Part shown: in pieces, positions 8,944 through 18,101 of the stretch
How positions within the stretch are numbered: position 1 is the first letter of the stretch
Layout: the number at the start of each line of letters is the position of its first letter
From: an uncultured Lachnospiraceae bacterium
Lineage (GTDB): Bacteria; Bacillota; Clostridia; Lachnospirales; Lachnospiraceae
Assembly: GCA_947588995.1 (NCBI GenBank)
Contig: CANPZI010000001.1
Location: 1-64,000, forward strand
Length of the DNA stretch: 64,000 nucleotides
Direction: 5' to 3'
The notes under the pieces: model-generated
Told to the model about the DNA's origin: nothing
What the model saw: only the letters and a program-made list of their open reading frames with translations
Database searches by the model: none
Made by a program: the position numbers and the translations under genes

Positions 8944-10410
8944 TTACGCCACCTCCTCTGCCGGTGTCGGGAACGCGCCCCGTGCCTGTTCATAAGTGTA
9001 TGCCGCCTGTATCAGCTTTTTCTCCTGAAAGCAGTCCCCGATCAGCTGCAGGCCGATGGGAAGCCCTTTTCTGTCCCTGCCGCAGGGCAGGCTGATCGCC
9101 GGAAGCCCTGCCAGGTTCACGGCGATGGTGTAGATGTCGCCGAGATACATTTTGATCGGGTCCGCAAGACTTTCTCCCAGCCTGGGCGCCGTGGTGGGTG
9201 CCACCGGCCCCAGGATCACATCATATTTGGCAAACGCATCGTCGAACGCCTGCTTGATCAGCGCCTTGACGCGCAGCGCTTTCAGATAGTAGGCGTCATA
9301 GTAGCCGGAGCTGAGCACGAAAGAACCAAGCATGATGCGGCGCTTCACCTCCGCGCCGAAACCTTCCGAGCGGGATTTCTTATACATATTGTGCAGTCCC
9401 GCATACTCTTTCGTGCGGTAGCCGTACTTGATGCCGTCAAAGCGTTCAAGGTTGGAGCTGGCCTCCGCCGCCGCGATCGTATAGTAGGCAGGGATCGCAT
9501 ACTCCACCAGACTTAAATCGAAATGCTCCACAATGGCGCCTTTTTTCTCCAGCGCTTTCGCCGCGGCAAGCACCGCGTCTTTCACCTCGCCGTCCAGGCC
9601 GTCTCCAAAATAGTCGTTAGGAATGCCGATCCGCATGCCTTTTACATCGTCGCGCAGAGCCGCCGTAAAATCCGTATCCTCCCGTGCTATGGACGTAGAA
9701 TCTTTCTCATCGTGGGAGGCGATAACCGTAAGCAGAGCCGCGCAGTCAGCCACGTCCCGTGCAAGCGGCCCGATCTGGTCCAGCGAGGAGCCGTAGGCGA
9801 TCAGCCCGTAGCGGGACACCGTGCCGTAAGTCGGCTTCATCCCCACCGTGCCGCAGTAGGATGCCGGTTGTCTGATGGAGCCGCCCGTGTCGGAGCCCAG
9901 CGCACAGGAGCACTCACCCGCCGCCACCGCGGCCGCGGAGCCGCCAGACGAACCGCCCGGCACGTGTTCCGCATTCCACGGATTGCGGGTCACGCCATAG
10001 GCTGACGTCTCCGTGGTGGATCCCATGGCAAACTCGTCCATATTCGTCTTGCCTAAGATCACCGCCCCCGCTTTCTGCAGGTTCAGTACTGCCTCCGCCG
10101 TATAGGCCGGCACAAAATTATGCAGAATTCTGGAAGAACAGGTGGTGAGCAGCCCCGCCGTGCACATATTGTCCTTGATGGCCACGGGCACGCCGGCCAG
10201 CGCCCCCGTAAGCTCCCCGGCCTCGATCCTCGCCTGTACGTCTTTCGCCTGTGCCAGCGCACCCTGCGCGTCCACCGTCACATAGCAGTTGTATTTCTTC
10301 TCTTTCGCTTCTATACTCGCAAGCATAGCCTCCGCAGCTTCCACGGCGGTGGTCTGCCCCGACCGGATCGCCTCCGCCAGCTGCAGCGCTGTCATATCCG
10401 TGATTGTCAT
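8944..10410 (-). CDS. gatA: Aspartyl/glutamyl-tRNA(Asn/Gln) amidotransferase subunit A
   Basis: A 488-residue amidase-signature protein that releases ammonia from glutamine for the GatCAB reaction. The Ser-cisSer-Lys triad segments are visible: VPVAIKDNMC carries the lysine, and GGSSGGSAAAVAAG with GSDTGGSIRQPAS carries the serines. It is directly followed by gatB (adjacent codons) and preceded by gatC with a 30-base gap. A full-length gatA in one operon with an AspRS gene argues that the cell makes Asn-tRNA, and probably also Gln-tRNA, by transamidation. Confidence 0.97.
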   Translation of the reverse strand: MTITDMTALQLAEAIRSGQTTAVEAAEAMLASIEAKEKKYNCYVTVDAQGALAQAKDVQARIEAGELTGALAGVPVAIKDNMCTAGLLTTCSSRILHNFVPAYTAEAVLNLQKAGAVILGKTNMDEFAMGSTTETSAYGVTRNPWNAEHVPGGSSGGSAAAVAAGECSCALGSDTGGSIRQPASYCGTVGMKPTYGTVSRYGLIAYGSSLDQIGPLARDVADCAALLTVIASHDEKDSTSIAREDTDFTAALRDDVKGMRIGIPNDYFGDGLDGEVKDAVLAAAKALEKKGAIVEHFDLSLVEYAIPAYYTIAAAEASSNLERFDGIKYGYRTKEYAGLHNMYKKSRSEGFGAEVKRRIMLGSFVLSSGYYDAYYLKALRVKALIKQAFDDAFAKYDVILGPVAPTTAPRLGESLADPIKMYLGDIYTIAVNLAGLPAISLPCGRDRKGLPIGLQLIGDCFQEKKLIQAAYTYEQARGAFPTPAEEVA

Positions 10411-10440
10411 CGCTCTGCCCTCTCTTACTTACTTCTTTCT

Positions 10441-10734
10441 TTACGCAAATGTCTTCGGGACGACGAACATGCCGTCTTTCTGCTCTGGCGCGTTGGCCAG
10501 TAACGCCTCTCTCTCGTCGCCGTTTGTCACCACGTCCTCGCGGAACACATTCTGCACCGGAAAGACATGCGACATGGGCTCCACGCCCGTGGTGTCCAGC
10601 TCGCCCAGCTTGTCGATATAGTCAAGCATCCTGCCCATATCCGATTTGGCCTGCTCTCTCTCCTCGCCGGACAGTTCCAGTTTGGCGAGGATTCCTACAT
10701 ATTCTATTGTCTCGTCACTGATGATATTTGCCAT
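10441..10734 (-). CDS. gatC: Aspartyl/glutamyl-tRNA(Asn/Gln) amidotransferase subunit C
   Basis: A 97-residue GatC, the small stabilising subunit that wraps GatA and GatB. It shows the typical order of an N-terminal helix ([17 protein letters not shown]), a central [17 protein letters not shown] segment, and a C-terminal R.D.V hairpin ([22 protein letters not shown]). It begins 10 bases after aspS and is part of the same transcript. Length and sequence fit the family without gaps. Confidence 0.95.
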   Translation of the reverse strand: MANIISDETIEYVGILAKLELSGEEREQAKSDMGRMLDYIDKLGELDTTGVEPMSHVFPVQNVFREDVVTNGDEREALLANAPEQKDGMFVVPKTFA

Positions 10735-10744
10735 GTCGTCCTCC

Positions 10745-12496
10745 TTAACTTCTGATCTTGATATGCACTTCGCGCAGCTGCTGTTCCGTCACGTCATTTG
10801 GCGCGCCGCACATGAGATCCTGCGCCGTGCCGCTCATGGGAAATGCGATAACTTCCCTGATATTCTCCTCATTCCGCAGCAGCATAATCATGCGGTCCAC
10901 GCCGGGCGCCATACCCGCGTGCGGCGGCGCGCCGAACTGAAAAGCATTGTAGAGCGCCCCGAATTTACTCTTCAGCGTCTCTTCGTCGTAGCCGGCTATC
11001 TCGAACGCCCGAACCATAATCTCCATATCGTGGTTGCGGACAGCGCCGGAGGACAGCTCCACGCCGTTGCAGACGATGTCGTACTGGTAGGCCAGCACAT
11101 CCAGCGGATCTTTCGTGTTGAGTGCCTCCAGCCCGCCCTGCGGCATGGAAAAAGGATTGTGCGTGAACCCGATCTGCTTGGTGTCCGGGTCAAGCTCGAA
11201 CATCGGAAAGTCATTGACGTAGCAGAACCGGTAGGCGTTCTTCTCGATCAGGTCGAGCTTCTGCCCCAGCTCACTGCGGATCTGCCCCGCATAATAGGCC
11301 GCCCGCTCCTCCTTATCCGCGATGAAGAAAATCGTATCGCCCGCGGCAAGCTGCGCCAGCTGCGCCAGCTCCCCTTTCTTCTCCTCGGGGATGAACTTGT
11401 CGATCGGTCCCTTGTAACTCATATCCTCCGCCACTTCCAGATAACCGAGTCCGCCCATGCCCATATCCGTCGCGAATTTCAAAAGTTTCTCGTGGAAGCC
11501 CTTGGACATCTCCGCGTGCACCTTGATCGCGCGGACCGTCCTGCCGTGAAAAGGCTTAAACGTGCACGCCTGGAAAAACGCCGTCAGGTCAATGATCCTG
11601 AGCGGATTGCGCAGATCCGGTTTGTCCGTGCCGAATTCCAGCATCGCCTGTCTGTAGCTGATCACCGGATAGGGCGCTTTCGTCACCGCATAACCCTCCG
11701 GCGCAAACTTCTCGAAAGTCGCCGAGAGCACTTCCTCGCCCACGCGGAACACGTCCTCCTGCGTCGCGAAGCTCATCTCGAAGTCGAGCTGATAGAACTC
11801 ACCCGGCGAGCGGTCCGCCCTGGCGTCCTCGTCGCGGAAACAGGGAGCGATCTGAAAATATTTGTCGAAGCCCGACACCATCAGAAGCTGTTTATACTGC
11901 TGCGGCGCCTGGGGCAGCGCATAGAATTTGCCCTTATACTTCCGGGAAGGCACGATGTAGTCCCTGGCTCCCTCCGGCGAGGAGGCGCACAGAATCGGGG
12001 TCTGGATCTCCAGAAACCCCATCTCCGTCATCTTCTCCCGCAGATAGGCGATCACCCGTGAGCGAAAGATGATGTTGTCTTTCACTTTCTGGTTGCGCAG
12101 ATCGAGGTAGCGGTATTTCAAACGCACTTCCTCGCGCGTCTCCCTGGAGGTCATGATCTCGAAAGGCAGCTGCTTATACACTTTGCCGAGCACATCCACC
12201 TTATGGGCTTCCAGTTCGATCGTGCCCGTGGGAATGCGGGGATTGTACGTCTCCTCGTCCCTGTGTTCGATCAGCCCTTCTATGGACACGCTCATCTCCC
12301 GCACAAGTCCGTCAAGCAGCGTGGTGTCACGCATGACGATCTGCAGCACGCCGTACATGTCCCGCAGATCCACAAAAGAAACGCCGCCGTGATCCCTGAT
12401 ATTCTCGATCCAGCCCGCCACGCGAACCTCTTTTCCAATGTCGCTCTCACTGATCTGCCGCAGCGTGATGTCCCTGTAGATGTTTTTCTCTGTCAT
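10745..12496 (-). CDS. aspS: Aspartyl-tRNA synthetase, probably non-discriminating
   Basis: A 583-residue bacterial-type class II AspRS. It has the N-terminal OB-fold anticodon-binding domain ([23 protein letters not shown]), class II motif 2 ([21 protein letters not shown]), the inserted GAD domain in the middle, and motif 3 ([18 protein letters not shown]). It is first in the operon with gatCAB. In organisms using this arrangement AspRS also charges tRNA(Asn) with Asp for GatCAB to amidate; that this enzyme is non-discriminating is inferred from context. Expression is controlled by the T-box leader at 12706-12960. Confidence 0.95.
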   Translation of the reverse strand: MTEKNIYRDITLRQISESDIGKEVRVAGWIENIRDHGGVSFVDLRDMYGVLQIVMRDTTLLDGLVREMSVSIEGLIEHRDEETYNPRIPTGTIELEAHKVDVLGKVYKQLPFEIMTSRETREEVRLKYRYLDLRNQKVKDNIIFRSRVIAYLREKMTEMGFLEIQTPILCASSPEGARDYIVPSRKYKGKFYALPQAPQQYKQLLMVSGFDKYFQIAPCFRDEDARADRSPGEFYQLDFEMSFATQEDVFRVGEEVLSATFEKFAPEGYAVTKAPYPVISYRQAMLEFGTDKPDLRNPLRIIDLTAFFQACTFKPFHGRTVRAIKVHAEMSKGFHEKLLKFATDMGMGGLGYLEVAEDMSYKGPIDKFIPEEKKGELAQLAQLAAGDTIFFIADKEERAAYYAGQIRSELGQKLDLIEKNAYRFCYVNDFPMFELDPDTKQIGFTHNPFSMPQGGLEALNTKDPLDVLAYQYDIVCNGVELSSGAVRNHDMEIMVRAFEIAGYDEETLKSKFGALYNAFQFGAPPHAGMAPGVDRMIMLLRNEENIREVIAFPMSGTAQDLMCGAPNDVTEQQLREVHIKIRS

Positions 12497-12525
12497 GGCT
12501 TTTTCCTCCTGATAGAATTTTCTTT

Positions 12526-12704
12526 CTGCCCCGGCCGCCGTGCAGGCACGCCGCCGTGGCTCTGCCGACGATTCTCTCTTGTCGTATCAGCAGACTCGCG
12601 ATGCCCTGCATCGCTCGTTCGCGTTGCTCGCCGGAAGGCATCCTGCCCCGGCCGCCGTGCAGGCACGCCGCCGTGGCCGGATGCCTTCCGGCTCTGCTGA
12701 TACG
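12526..12704 (-). repeat. Direct- and inverted-repeat element in the aspS leader
   Basis: Two identical 35-bp direct repeats occupy 12526-12560 and 12643-12677 (GC-rich, containing GCAGGCACGCCGCCG). The second copy is enclosed by inverted repeats: GCCGGAAGGCATCC (12630-12643) pairs with 12679-12692, and CGTATCAGCAGA (12583-12594) pairs with 12693-12704. The whole block lies between the T-box terminator and the aspS start, so it becomes a strongly folded leader segment. No coding function was found. Confidence 0.7.
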
Positions 12705-12705
12705 C

Positions 12706-12960
12706 GCAAAAAAGTCCCGGAATGCATCTAAAGCATTCCGGGACGGATATCTCTGATGATCCGCGGTACCACCCGCATTGGTAAGCCGCCGTCTCCGACA
12801 AGACGCATCGCCGCCTTACCCTCTCTCTACGCTTAACGCGCGCTACGTACCACCCTGGCGCATCCCCAAAAATCCGATGCGGTTCGAATGATCTGCTCCG
12901 GAGTGTTCCCGATCCGAACTTCCCGCGAACAGCGCTCTCAGTCGGTGGCGCCGTATTCCT
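12706..12960 (-). promoter_or_regulatory. T-box leader riboswitch of the aspS-gatCAB operon
   Basis: The minus strand carries the T-box core GGTGGTACCGCGG (12761-12774 region), a Stem I region beginning near GAGAGC (about 12938), and an intrinsic terminator with a perfect 12-bp stem (12714-12725 with 12733-12744) followed by six T. Binding of uncharged tRNA should favour the antiterminator. By alignment to the usual position before a CUCC segment, the specifier reads AAC (12905-12907), an asparagine codon, which fits an operon that makes Asn-tRNA by transamidation. The T-box itself is certain; the specifier assignment is a manual reading. Confidence 0.9.
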
Positions 12961-13036
12961 GTCGTTTTCCGTAAGGTGAGTCTCCTTCACTGCATTTATA
13001 CATGTATACAATATATTATGTATATAACATAAAAAA

Positions 13037-13087
13037 AATGAAAAAGCAACCTTTGTTTTGAAAAAAATACAAAGGCTGCTTTTTTCT
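13037..13087 (-). terminator. Terminator between the DUF5684-like gene and the aspS T-box leader
   Basis: A 15-bp stem with one mismatch (AAAAAGCA.CCTTTG and its complement) is flanked by T runs on both strands. It sits directly after the stop of the gene at 13098 and before the aspS leader promoter region, so it probably acts in both directions. Confidence 0.8.
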
Positions 13088-13097
13088 GATGCGCTAT

Positions 13098-13487
13098 TTA
13101 TACGGGTCCGTCATACCTCGCGCCGCCGAAACCGAGAATCGGCATGAAGATATAGGGCAGGAAAATCAGCCCGACCGCGAATGCGCCGCTCATGCCGAAC
13201 GCCTGCGACAGCTTCACATACATAATGATATTCATCACTACGCCGACGCAGGGAACAAACGTCAGCAGAAACAGCCAGCCATTGCCGAACGACATGTCAA
13301 ACAGGCAGTAGAGATTGTAGAACGGCACGATCGCTCCCCAGCCGGGTTTGCCCGCTTTCACAAAAATCTTCCACTGCGCCACGATCAGCAGGATCGTCAG
13401 CGCAAGAGACACAATGTAGCCCACGATCAGGAATCCCGCCGTCGCCGCGGTCAACACGTCCGCCTCGTTTGTCATTACAGTTGTCAT
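13098..13487 (-). CDS. DUF5684-like small integral membrane protein
   Basis: A 129-residue polytopic protein with about four hydrophobic helices. The WKIFVKAGKPGWGAIVPFYNLYCLF segment is typical of the DUF5684 family, sometimes annotated 'signal peptidase I-like', but it has none of the signal peptidase catalytic residues. The ATG at 13487 has GGAGG nine bases upstream; the open frame extends further upstream but without a ribosome binding site. It is monocistronic, with its own terminator. Function is unknown. Confidence 0.8.
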   Translation of the reverse strand: MTTVMTNEADVLTAATAGFLIVGYIVSLALTILLIVAQWKIFVKAGKPGWGAIVPFYNLYCLFDMSFGNGWLFLLTFVPCVGVVMNIIMYVKLSQAFGMSGAFAVGLIFLPYIFMPILGFGGARYDGPV

Positions 13488-13613
13488 ATTCTTTTCCTCC
13501 TCACAAGAAAACATGTTTTGATGCCGCGCCCTGTATGCTGTGCGCGATATCATTTTCAGAATAACAAAATATGACACATTTTGCAATGGGCAATTACTCC
13601 CATACACCGCATA

Positions 13614-14834
13614 CTACAGCGATATCTTCCTGATCCTGTCCACCGCCTCCACGGTATTCTCATAACTGCCGAAAGCCGTCAGGCGGAAGTAAGTCTCGCC
13701 GCTGGGCCCGAAGCCCGACCCCGGCGTCCCGACCACGTTCACCTGTTCCAGCAGATAGTCGAAGAACTCCCAGCTCGTCATGCCTTTCGGCGCTTTCAGC
13801 CAGATGTAGGGGGCGTTCACGCCGCCCGATACGGTAAAGCCCGCGGATTTCAAGCCGTCCAGAATGTAGGCCGCGTTCTTCATATAGTAAGCTACCAGCT
13901 CTTTCGTCTCTCTCTTTCCCGCCTCGCTGTACACCGCCTCGCCCGCTCTCTGGACAATGTAGGGCGCGCCGTTATACTTCGTGCCGTGGCGTCTCGCCCA
14001 GAGATCGTGCAGGGCCACGCCACCGACTTTCAGTTCTTTCGGGATCACGGTGAAGCCGAGACGCACGCCTGTGAAGCCCGCGTTCTTGGAGAAAGAGCGC
14101 AGCTCGATCGCGCAGGTTTTCGCCCCCTCGCATTCATAGATCGTGTGAGGCACGTCCGCCTCGGAGATATAGGCCTCGTAAGCCGCGTCGTAGATGATCA
14201 CGGAGCCGTTCCTGTTCGCGTAATCCACCCACTCCTGCAGCTGTGCTTTCGTGATCGTCGATCCCGTAGGATTGTTCGGGAAGCACAGATAGATCAGATC
14301 GGGAACGGTCTTCGGCAGCTGCGGCGCGAAGTTGTTTTCCGCCGTGCAGGGCATATAAATCACGTCGCTCCAGACGCCTGTCTCCGCATTGTATGTGCCT
14401 GTCCTGCCCGCCATCACGTTCGTATCCACATAGACGGGATAGACCGGATCACAGACCGCGATCTTATTGTCTACGCTGAAAATCTCCTGAATATTGCCGG
14501 AGTCACACTTCGCGCCGTCGGACACGAAGATCTCGTCCGCCTCGATCTGACAGCCTCTCGCCTTGTAGTCGCTGTCCGCGATCGCCGTCCGCAGGAATTC
14601 ATAGCCCAGATCCGGCGCGTAGCCGCGGAACGTAGCCGCGTCCGCCATCTCGTCCACCGCGCCGTGCAGCGCGCTGATCACCGCCGGGGACAGGGGCTGC
14701 GTCACGTCGCCGATGCCCAGCCGGATGATCTTTTTGTCCGGATGCGCCGCCGCATAGGCGTTGACTTTCTTCGCAATCGTGCTGAACAGATAACTGCCCG
14801 GCAGTTTCAGATAATTATCGTTTACTTTTACCAT
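13614..14834 (-). CDS. dapL: LL-diaminopimelate aminotransferase
   Basis: A 406-residue class I/II PLP aminotransferase that converts tetrahydrodipicolinate directly to LL-diaminopimelate, the short route to lysine and peptidoglycan. The start [17 protein letters not shown] is the canonical DapL N-terminus, and the PLP lysine lies in [17 protein letters not shown]. The ATG at 14834 is preceded by an AGGA-type site; the in-frame extension upstream is not conserved. It follows dapF by about 100 bases on the same strand, and DapF acts on its product, so the two form a biosynthetic pair. Confidence 0.96.
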   Translation of the reverse strand: MVKVNDNYLKLPGSYLFSTIAKKVNAYAAAHPDKKIIRLGIGDVTQPLSPAVISALHGAVDEMADAATFRGYAPDLGYEFLRTAIADSDYKARGCQIEADEIFVSDGAKCDSGNIQEIFSVDNKIAVCDPVYPVYVDTNVMAGRTGTYNAETGVWSDVIYMPCTAENNFAPQLPKTVPDLIYLCFPNNPTGSTITKAQLQEWVDYANRNGSVIIYDAAYEAYISEADVPHTIYECEGAKTCAIELRSFSKNAGFTGVRLGFTVIPKELKVGGVALHDLWARRHGTKYNGAPYIVQRAGEAVYSEAGKRETKELVAYYMKNAAYILDGLKSAGFTVSGGVNAPYIWLKAPKGMTSWEFFDYLLEQVNVVGTPGSGFGPSGETYFRLTAFGSYENTVEAVDRIRKISL

Positions 14835-14936
14835 ATTTATCCTGTCCTTTCCTGTCGCGTGACGGACGGCCCGCATACAAGTGCTTCAGGCAGCCCTGCA
14901 TACGCAGAGGCCCACGGCTTTGCAAAGGCGCCGCGT

Positions 14937-15788
14937 CTATATCGGGAACTCCCCCGTAAACACACTGACCGCAGGGCCTGTCATATAGACTGAACCGTCC
15001 GCGCCGTCCCACTCGATCTTCATTTCGCCACCTAATAGTTTAACAGTAACCTCGTGATCCGTCAAACCGTTTAGGATACAGGCCACAACCGTCGCGCAGC
15101 AGCCCGTGCCGCAGGCCAGCGTCTCCCCCGTGCCGCGCTCCCACACACGCATCTGCACCGTATGCCTGTCAAGCACCTTGACGAACTCCGTGTTAATCTT
15201 TCTCGGAAAGCGCTCATGCGTCTCGAAATACGGCCCGATCTTCTCAATATCCATGTGCGCCACATCGTCCAGAAAGACCACCGCGTGAGGATTTCCCATC
15301 GACACACATGTCATCGCATATTCTCTGCCCTGCACGATGATCGGCTCGCCGACAATACGCTCTCCCTCCCTGCCGGGCATCGGCGTGACGGGAATCTCCT
15401 CCGCGGCCAGAATAGGCGCGCCCATATCGACTCTGACCGTCCCGACTTTGCCGTCTTTCAGAGAGAGCTGTAAATATTTGATGTTGCCGCAGCTTATGAC
15501 ACTTATGTCGGTTTTGTCCGTCAGGCCGAAGTCGTAGACATACTTCGCCACGCAGCGGATGCCGTTGCCGCACATCTCGGCCCTGCTGCCGTCCGCATTG
15601 TACATCTCCATCTCGAAATCCGCTTCCGCGGACGGATTGATAAAAATCGCCCCGTCTCCGCCGACGCCGAAATGCCTGTCGCTGATCTTTCTGACCAGCT
15701 CCGGCTTATCCTCCTGCGGAATATGCTCCTTAAAACCGTTGATATAGATATAGTCGTTGCCGCAGCCCTGCATCTTCGTAAACTTCAT
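14937..15788 (-). CDS. dapF: Diaminopimelate epimerase
   Basis: A 283-residue PLP-independent racemase that turns LL-DAP into meso-DAP. Both catalytic cysteines are visible: one in the NADGSRAEMCGNGIRC motif and one in ETLACGTGCCATV. The start MKFTKMQGCGNDYIYI is canonical, and the ATG at 15788 has GGAAAGGGG upstream. It is placed directly before dapL on the same strand. Supply of meso-DAP serves both lysine synthesis and peptidoglycan crosslinking. Confidence 0.96.
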   Translation of the reverse strand: MKFTKMQGCGNDYIYINGFKEHIPQEDKPELVRKISDRHFGVGGDGAIFINPSAEADFEMEMYNADGSRAEMCGNGIRCVAKYVYDFGLTDKTDISVISCGNIKYLQLSLKDGKVGTVRVDMGAPILAAEEIPVTPMPGREGERIVGEPIIVQGREYAMTCVSMGNPHAVVFLDDVAHMDIEKIGPYFETHERFPRKINTEFVKVLDRHTVQMRVWERGTGETLACGTGCCATVVACILNGLTDHEVTVKLLGGEMKIEWDGADGSVYMTGPAVSVFTGEFPI

Positions 15789-15928
15789 AGACACCCCTTT
15801 CCTTTCCCGCCGCTTCGCGGCCTTACTGTTACGGTATGTACTGTACCTATCATACGCGATAGCGCTCCGCAAGGAAAGTTCAGAAAATGTATTTTGCTGT
15901 GCAAAAAATGCTGTGCGGTCAAAAAAAG

Positions 15929-16477
15929 TTACTCCCGCATCATCGCCAGGATCATCTGCGCTGTCTCTACCATGTTGGTGCCGCTGTCCATGCTGGATTT
16001 CTGAATGTAGCGGTGAGCCTCCTCCTCGCTCATGTGGTTGCGTCCCATCAGAAGCTCTTTCGCCTCCTGTATCAGCGCGTCCTCCTCCGTGCTGCGCTGC
16101 CTCGGCTTCATTCTCTCCCGCCGTCTCCTGCGCAGGATTGCCTGGCTCATCATATCCACCGTGTTAATCAGGTCATGCACCTTGAACGGCATGGCCAGAC
16201 TCATGATATCGCTCCGCCAGTGTTCGTTCAGCACCGCCTGAGAAGCCAGCAGCAGCATGTCGAACCCCTCCGGAAGGCAATCGTGCAGTTCCGTATATAC
16301 CATGTCCGCCATCCGATAGCTGCAGATGACGATGCCGTCGCTTAAGTCCCGCAGATGGCTCAGCGCCTGCGCGCCGTTCACACAGGCCACCGTCGTCTGA
16401 AAACCGTTCTTCATCAGCACACTGCGAATGCCCCTGGCGTCTTCCAGCTTCGGCAAAACCACGACAATATTGGTCAC
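15929..16477 (-). CDS. ANTAR-domain RNA-binding response regulator (nitrogen antiterminator type)
   Basis: A 182-residue two-domain protein. The N-terminal half is receiver-like (MTNIVVVLPKLEDARGIRSVL) but lacks the usual acidic pair and phospho-acceptor spacing, so it is a pseudo-receiver. Residues about 120-180 form the three-helix ANTAR domain (ALIQEAKELLMG..HMSEEEAHRYIQKSSMD), which binds paired hairpins in mRNA leaders and prevents termination. It lies 50 bases downstream of glnA in the same direction. glnA with an ANTAR gene is a known clostridial nitrogen-control arrangement (for example the NitR type). The natural target is a leader hairpin such as the one upstream of glnA. Confidence 0.88.
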   Translation of the reverse strand: MTNIVVVLPKLEDARGIRSVLMKNGFQTTVACVNGAQALSHLRDLSDGIVICSYRMADMVYTELHDCLPEGFDMLLLASQAVLNEHWRSDIMSLAMPFKVHDLINTVDMMSQAILRRRRRERMKPRQRSTEEDALIQEAKELLMGRNHMSEEEAHRYIQKSSMDSGTNMVETAQMILAMMRE

Positions 16478-16510
16478 ACGATCACCTCCCGTCTGTCAGA
16501 TTTTCTCTTT

Positions 16511-16529
16511 ATACAACAAATTGTTGTAT
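16511..16529. repeat. Perfect 19-bp palindrome between glnA and the ANTAR gene
   Basis: ATACAACAA, one central base, then TTGTTGTAT, ending at the glnA stop codon. It is either a mild attenuator or mRNA-end hairpin limiting read-through into the ANTAR gene, or a protein-binding site. Confidence 0.6.
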
Positions 16530-17863
16530 CAATAATTGTTGAGATATTCGTCGATCTCCCACGCCGTCACCTGGGAACGGTAGCGGTGCCACTCCTCCTT
16601 TTTGGCCTCGATATATTTCTGATAGGCGTGATCCCCGAGCACATCCGCGATCAGCGCGTCTTTTTCCATATAGTGAATCGCCTCGATCAGCGTGCCCGGC
16701 AGCTCCCTGATTCCCCTGGCGGCCCGCTGTTCGGCGCTCATCTCAAAGATATTGCCCTCGACGCACTCAGGCGGCATGATCCGGTTGACGATGCCGTCCA
16801 GCCCAGCGCGCAGGCAGACCGCCAGCGCCAGATACGGATTGGCCGACGGGTCGGGGGAGCGCAGCTCGATCCTGACACCGCCGGAGTGCGTGGCCGGAAT
16901 CCGGATCAGCGGCGAGCGGTTCGTCACGCTCCACGCAATGTAGACGGGCGCTTCGTAACCGGGCACGAGCCGCTTATAGGAATTGACCAGCGGATTGGTG
17001 ACGGCAGTGATGCCTTTCATGTGCTCCATGATACCGCCGATGAAGTAATATGCCTCCCTGCTCAGCCGGAACTGATCGTTTTCGTCTATAAAAATATTCT
17101 TTCCGCCCTGAAATAATGCCATGTTGATGTGCATACCGGAACCGTTCACCCCACAGGTCGGCTTCGGCATAAACGTGGCGTGCAGCCCGTGCCGCTTGGC
17201 GATGGTCTTGACCGCCAGCTTGAACGTCATGATATTGTCCGCCGTGGAGAGCGCCTCGTCATGCTCGAAATCCACCTCGTGCTGGGCGGGAGCGATCTCG
17301 TGATGGGAGGACTCGATGACGAATCCCATATCCTCCAGTGTCAGCACGATATCTCTCCTCGCATTCTCCCCGAAATCCACAGGCCCCAGATCAAAATAGC
17401 CTGCTTTTTCGTGGGTGATCGTCGTCGGCAGCGCATTTTCATCCATGTCGAACAGGAAGAACTCGCACTCCGGGCCTACCTCAAAGGAATAGCCCAGCTT
17501 CTCCGCCTCGCCGATCGCACGCTTCAGGATATATCTGGGATCCCCCTCAAATGGTTCCCCGTTTGGCCTGCACACGTCACAGATCAGCCGCGCCACCTTG
17601 CCCTGCTGAGGACGCCACGGAAAGATCTCGAAAGTGCTTAAATCCGGGTGCAGGCACATATCGGACTCCTCGATCCTGGCAAAACCCTCTATGGAAGAGC
17701 CGTCGAACATGCAGCCGTTGTCCAGCGCTTTCTCCAACTGGCTTGCCGTCACCGCCATATTTTTCAGATTGCCGAAGATATCCGTAAACTGCAGACGAAT
17801 AAATTCCACGTCCTCTTCCTCCACCAGTCTGATGATATCCTGCTTCGTGTAATGATTTCTCAT
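16529..17863 (-). CDS. glnA: Glutamine synthetase, type I
   Basis: A 444-residue GSI that makes glutamine from glutamate, ammonia and ATP. Signature segments are MFDGSSIEGFARI, the metal and substrate site KPTCGVNGSGMHINMALF, and RSPDPSANPYLALAV. The length matches the shorter GSI-alpha class, and I do not see the adenylylation-site loop of GSI-beta, so feedback and RNA-level control are more likely than adenylylation. The ATG at 17863 has GGAAGG upstream. The leader has a consensus promoter and a terminator-like hairpin at the very start of the transcript, with an ANTAR gene immediately downstream. Confidence 0.96.
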   Translation of the reverse strand: MRNHYTKQDIIRLVEEEDVEFIRLQFTDIFGNLKNMAVTASQLEKALDNGCMFDGSSIEGFARIEESDMCLHPDLSTFEIFPWRPQQGKVARLICDVCRPNGEPFEGDPRYILKRAIGEAEKLGYSFEVGPECEFFLFDMDENALPTTITHEKAGYFDLGPVDFGENARRDIVLTLEDMGFVIESSHHEIAPAQHEVDFEHDEALSTADNIMTFKLAVKTIAKRHGLHATFMPKPTCGVNGSGMHINMALFQGGKNIFIDENDQFRLSREAYYFIGGIMEHMKGITAVTNPLVNSYKRLVPGYEAPVYIAWSVTNRSPLIRIPATHSGGVRIELRSPDPSANPYLALAVCLRAGLDGIVNRIMPPECVEGNIFEMSAEQRAARGIRELPGTLIEAIHYMEKDALIADVLGDHAYQKYIEAKKEEWHRYRSQVTAWEIDEYLNNY

Positions 17864-17922
17864 GATTTCCTTCCTTTCTTCCCGCTCTGTGGCCAAATCC
17901 CTCATCTATTCTTCTCGCTTCA

Positions 17923-17963
17923 CACAAAAAGGCATTCTTATCCCCTCGAATAAGAACACCTTT
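17923..17963 (-). terminator. Leader attenuator hairpin upstream of glnA
   Basis: A long stem pairs 17928-17941 with 17950-17963 (AAAGG, a two-base internal loop, TTCTTAT) around an 8-nt loop and is followed on the minus strand by five T. It begins only about five bases after the predicted transcription start. This is the expected form of an attenuator relieved by the neighbouring ANTAR protein. Confidence 0.65.
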
Positions 17964-17974
17964 GCTCCTGTAAC

Positions 17975-18004
17975 AGAATAGCATTAAATCCTTCCGTTTG
18001 TCAA
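17975..18004 (-). promoter_or_regulatory. Promoter of the glnA–ANTAR unit
   Basis: On the minus strand, TTGACA (17999-18004) and TATTCT (17975-17980) are separated by 18 bp. The start site would be near 17968, about 105 bases before the glnA ATG. Confidence 0.75.
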
Positions 18005-18101
18005 TCGCGGATCGCGAGGCCGGTACGGCCTGTGAGTGATCTGGTATAATTCCCCGGACTCTCTCATACATTAGTAAAAAGATTTTCCATGGGGATAGCC
18101 T

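Noticed and set aside
10646-12061. A 471-codon plus-strand frame opposite aspS
   Set aside because: Antisense shadow of a well-recognised aspS; composition is non-protein-like.
13581-14993. A 470-codon plus-strand frame opposite dapL
   Set aside because: Antisense shadow; dapL on the minus strand has all its motifs.
16511-16529. Palindrome as the ANTAR binding target
   Set aside because: It has almost no loop, whereas ANTAR targets are paired hexaloop hairpins; recorded only as a palindrome.
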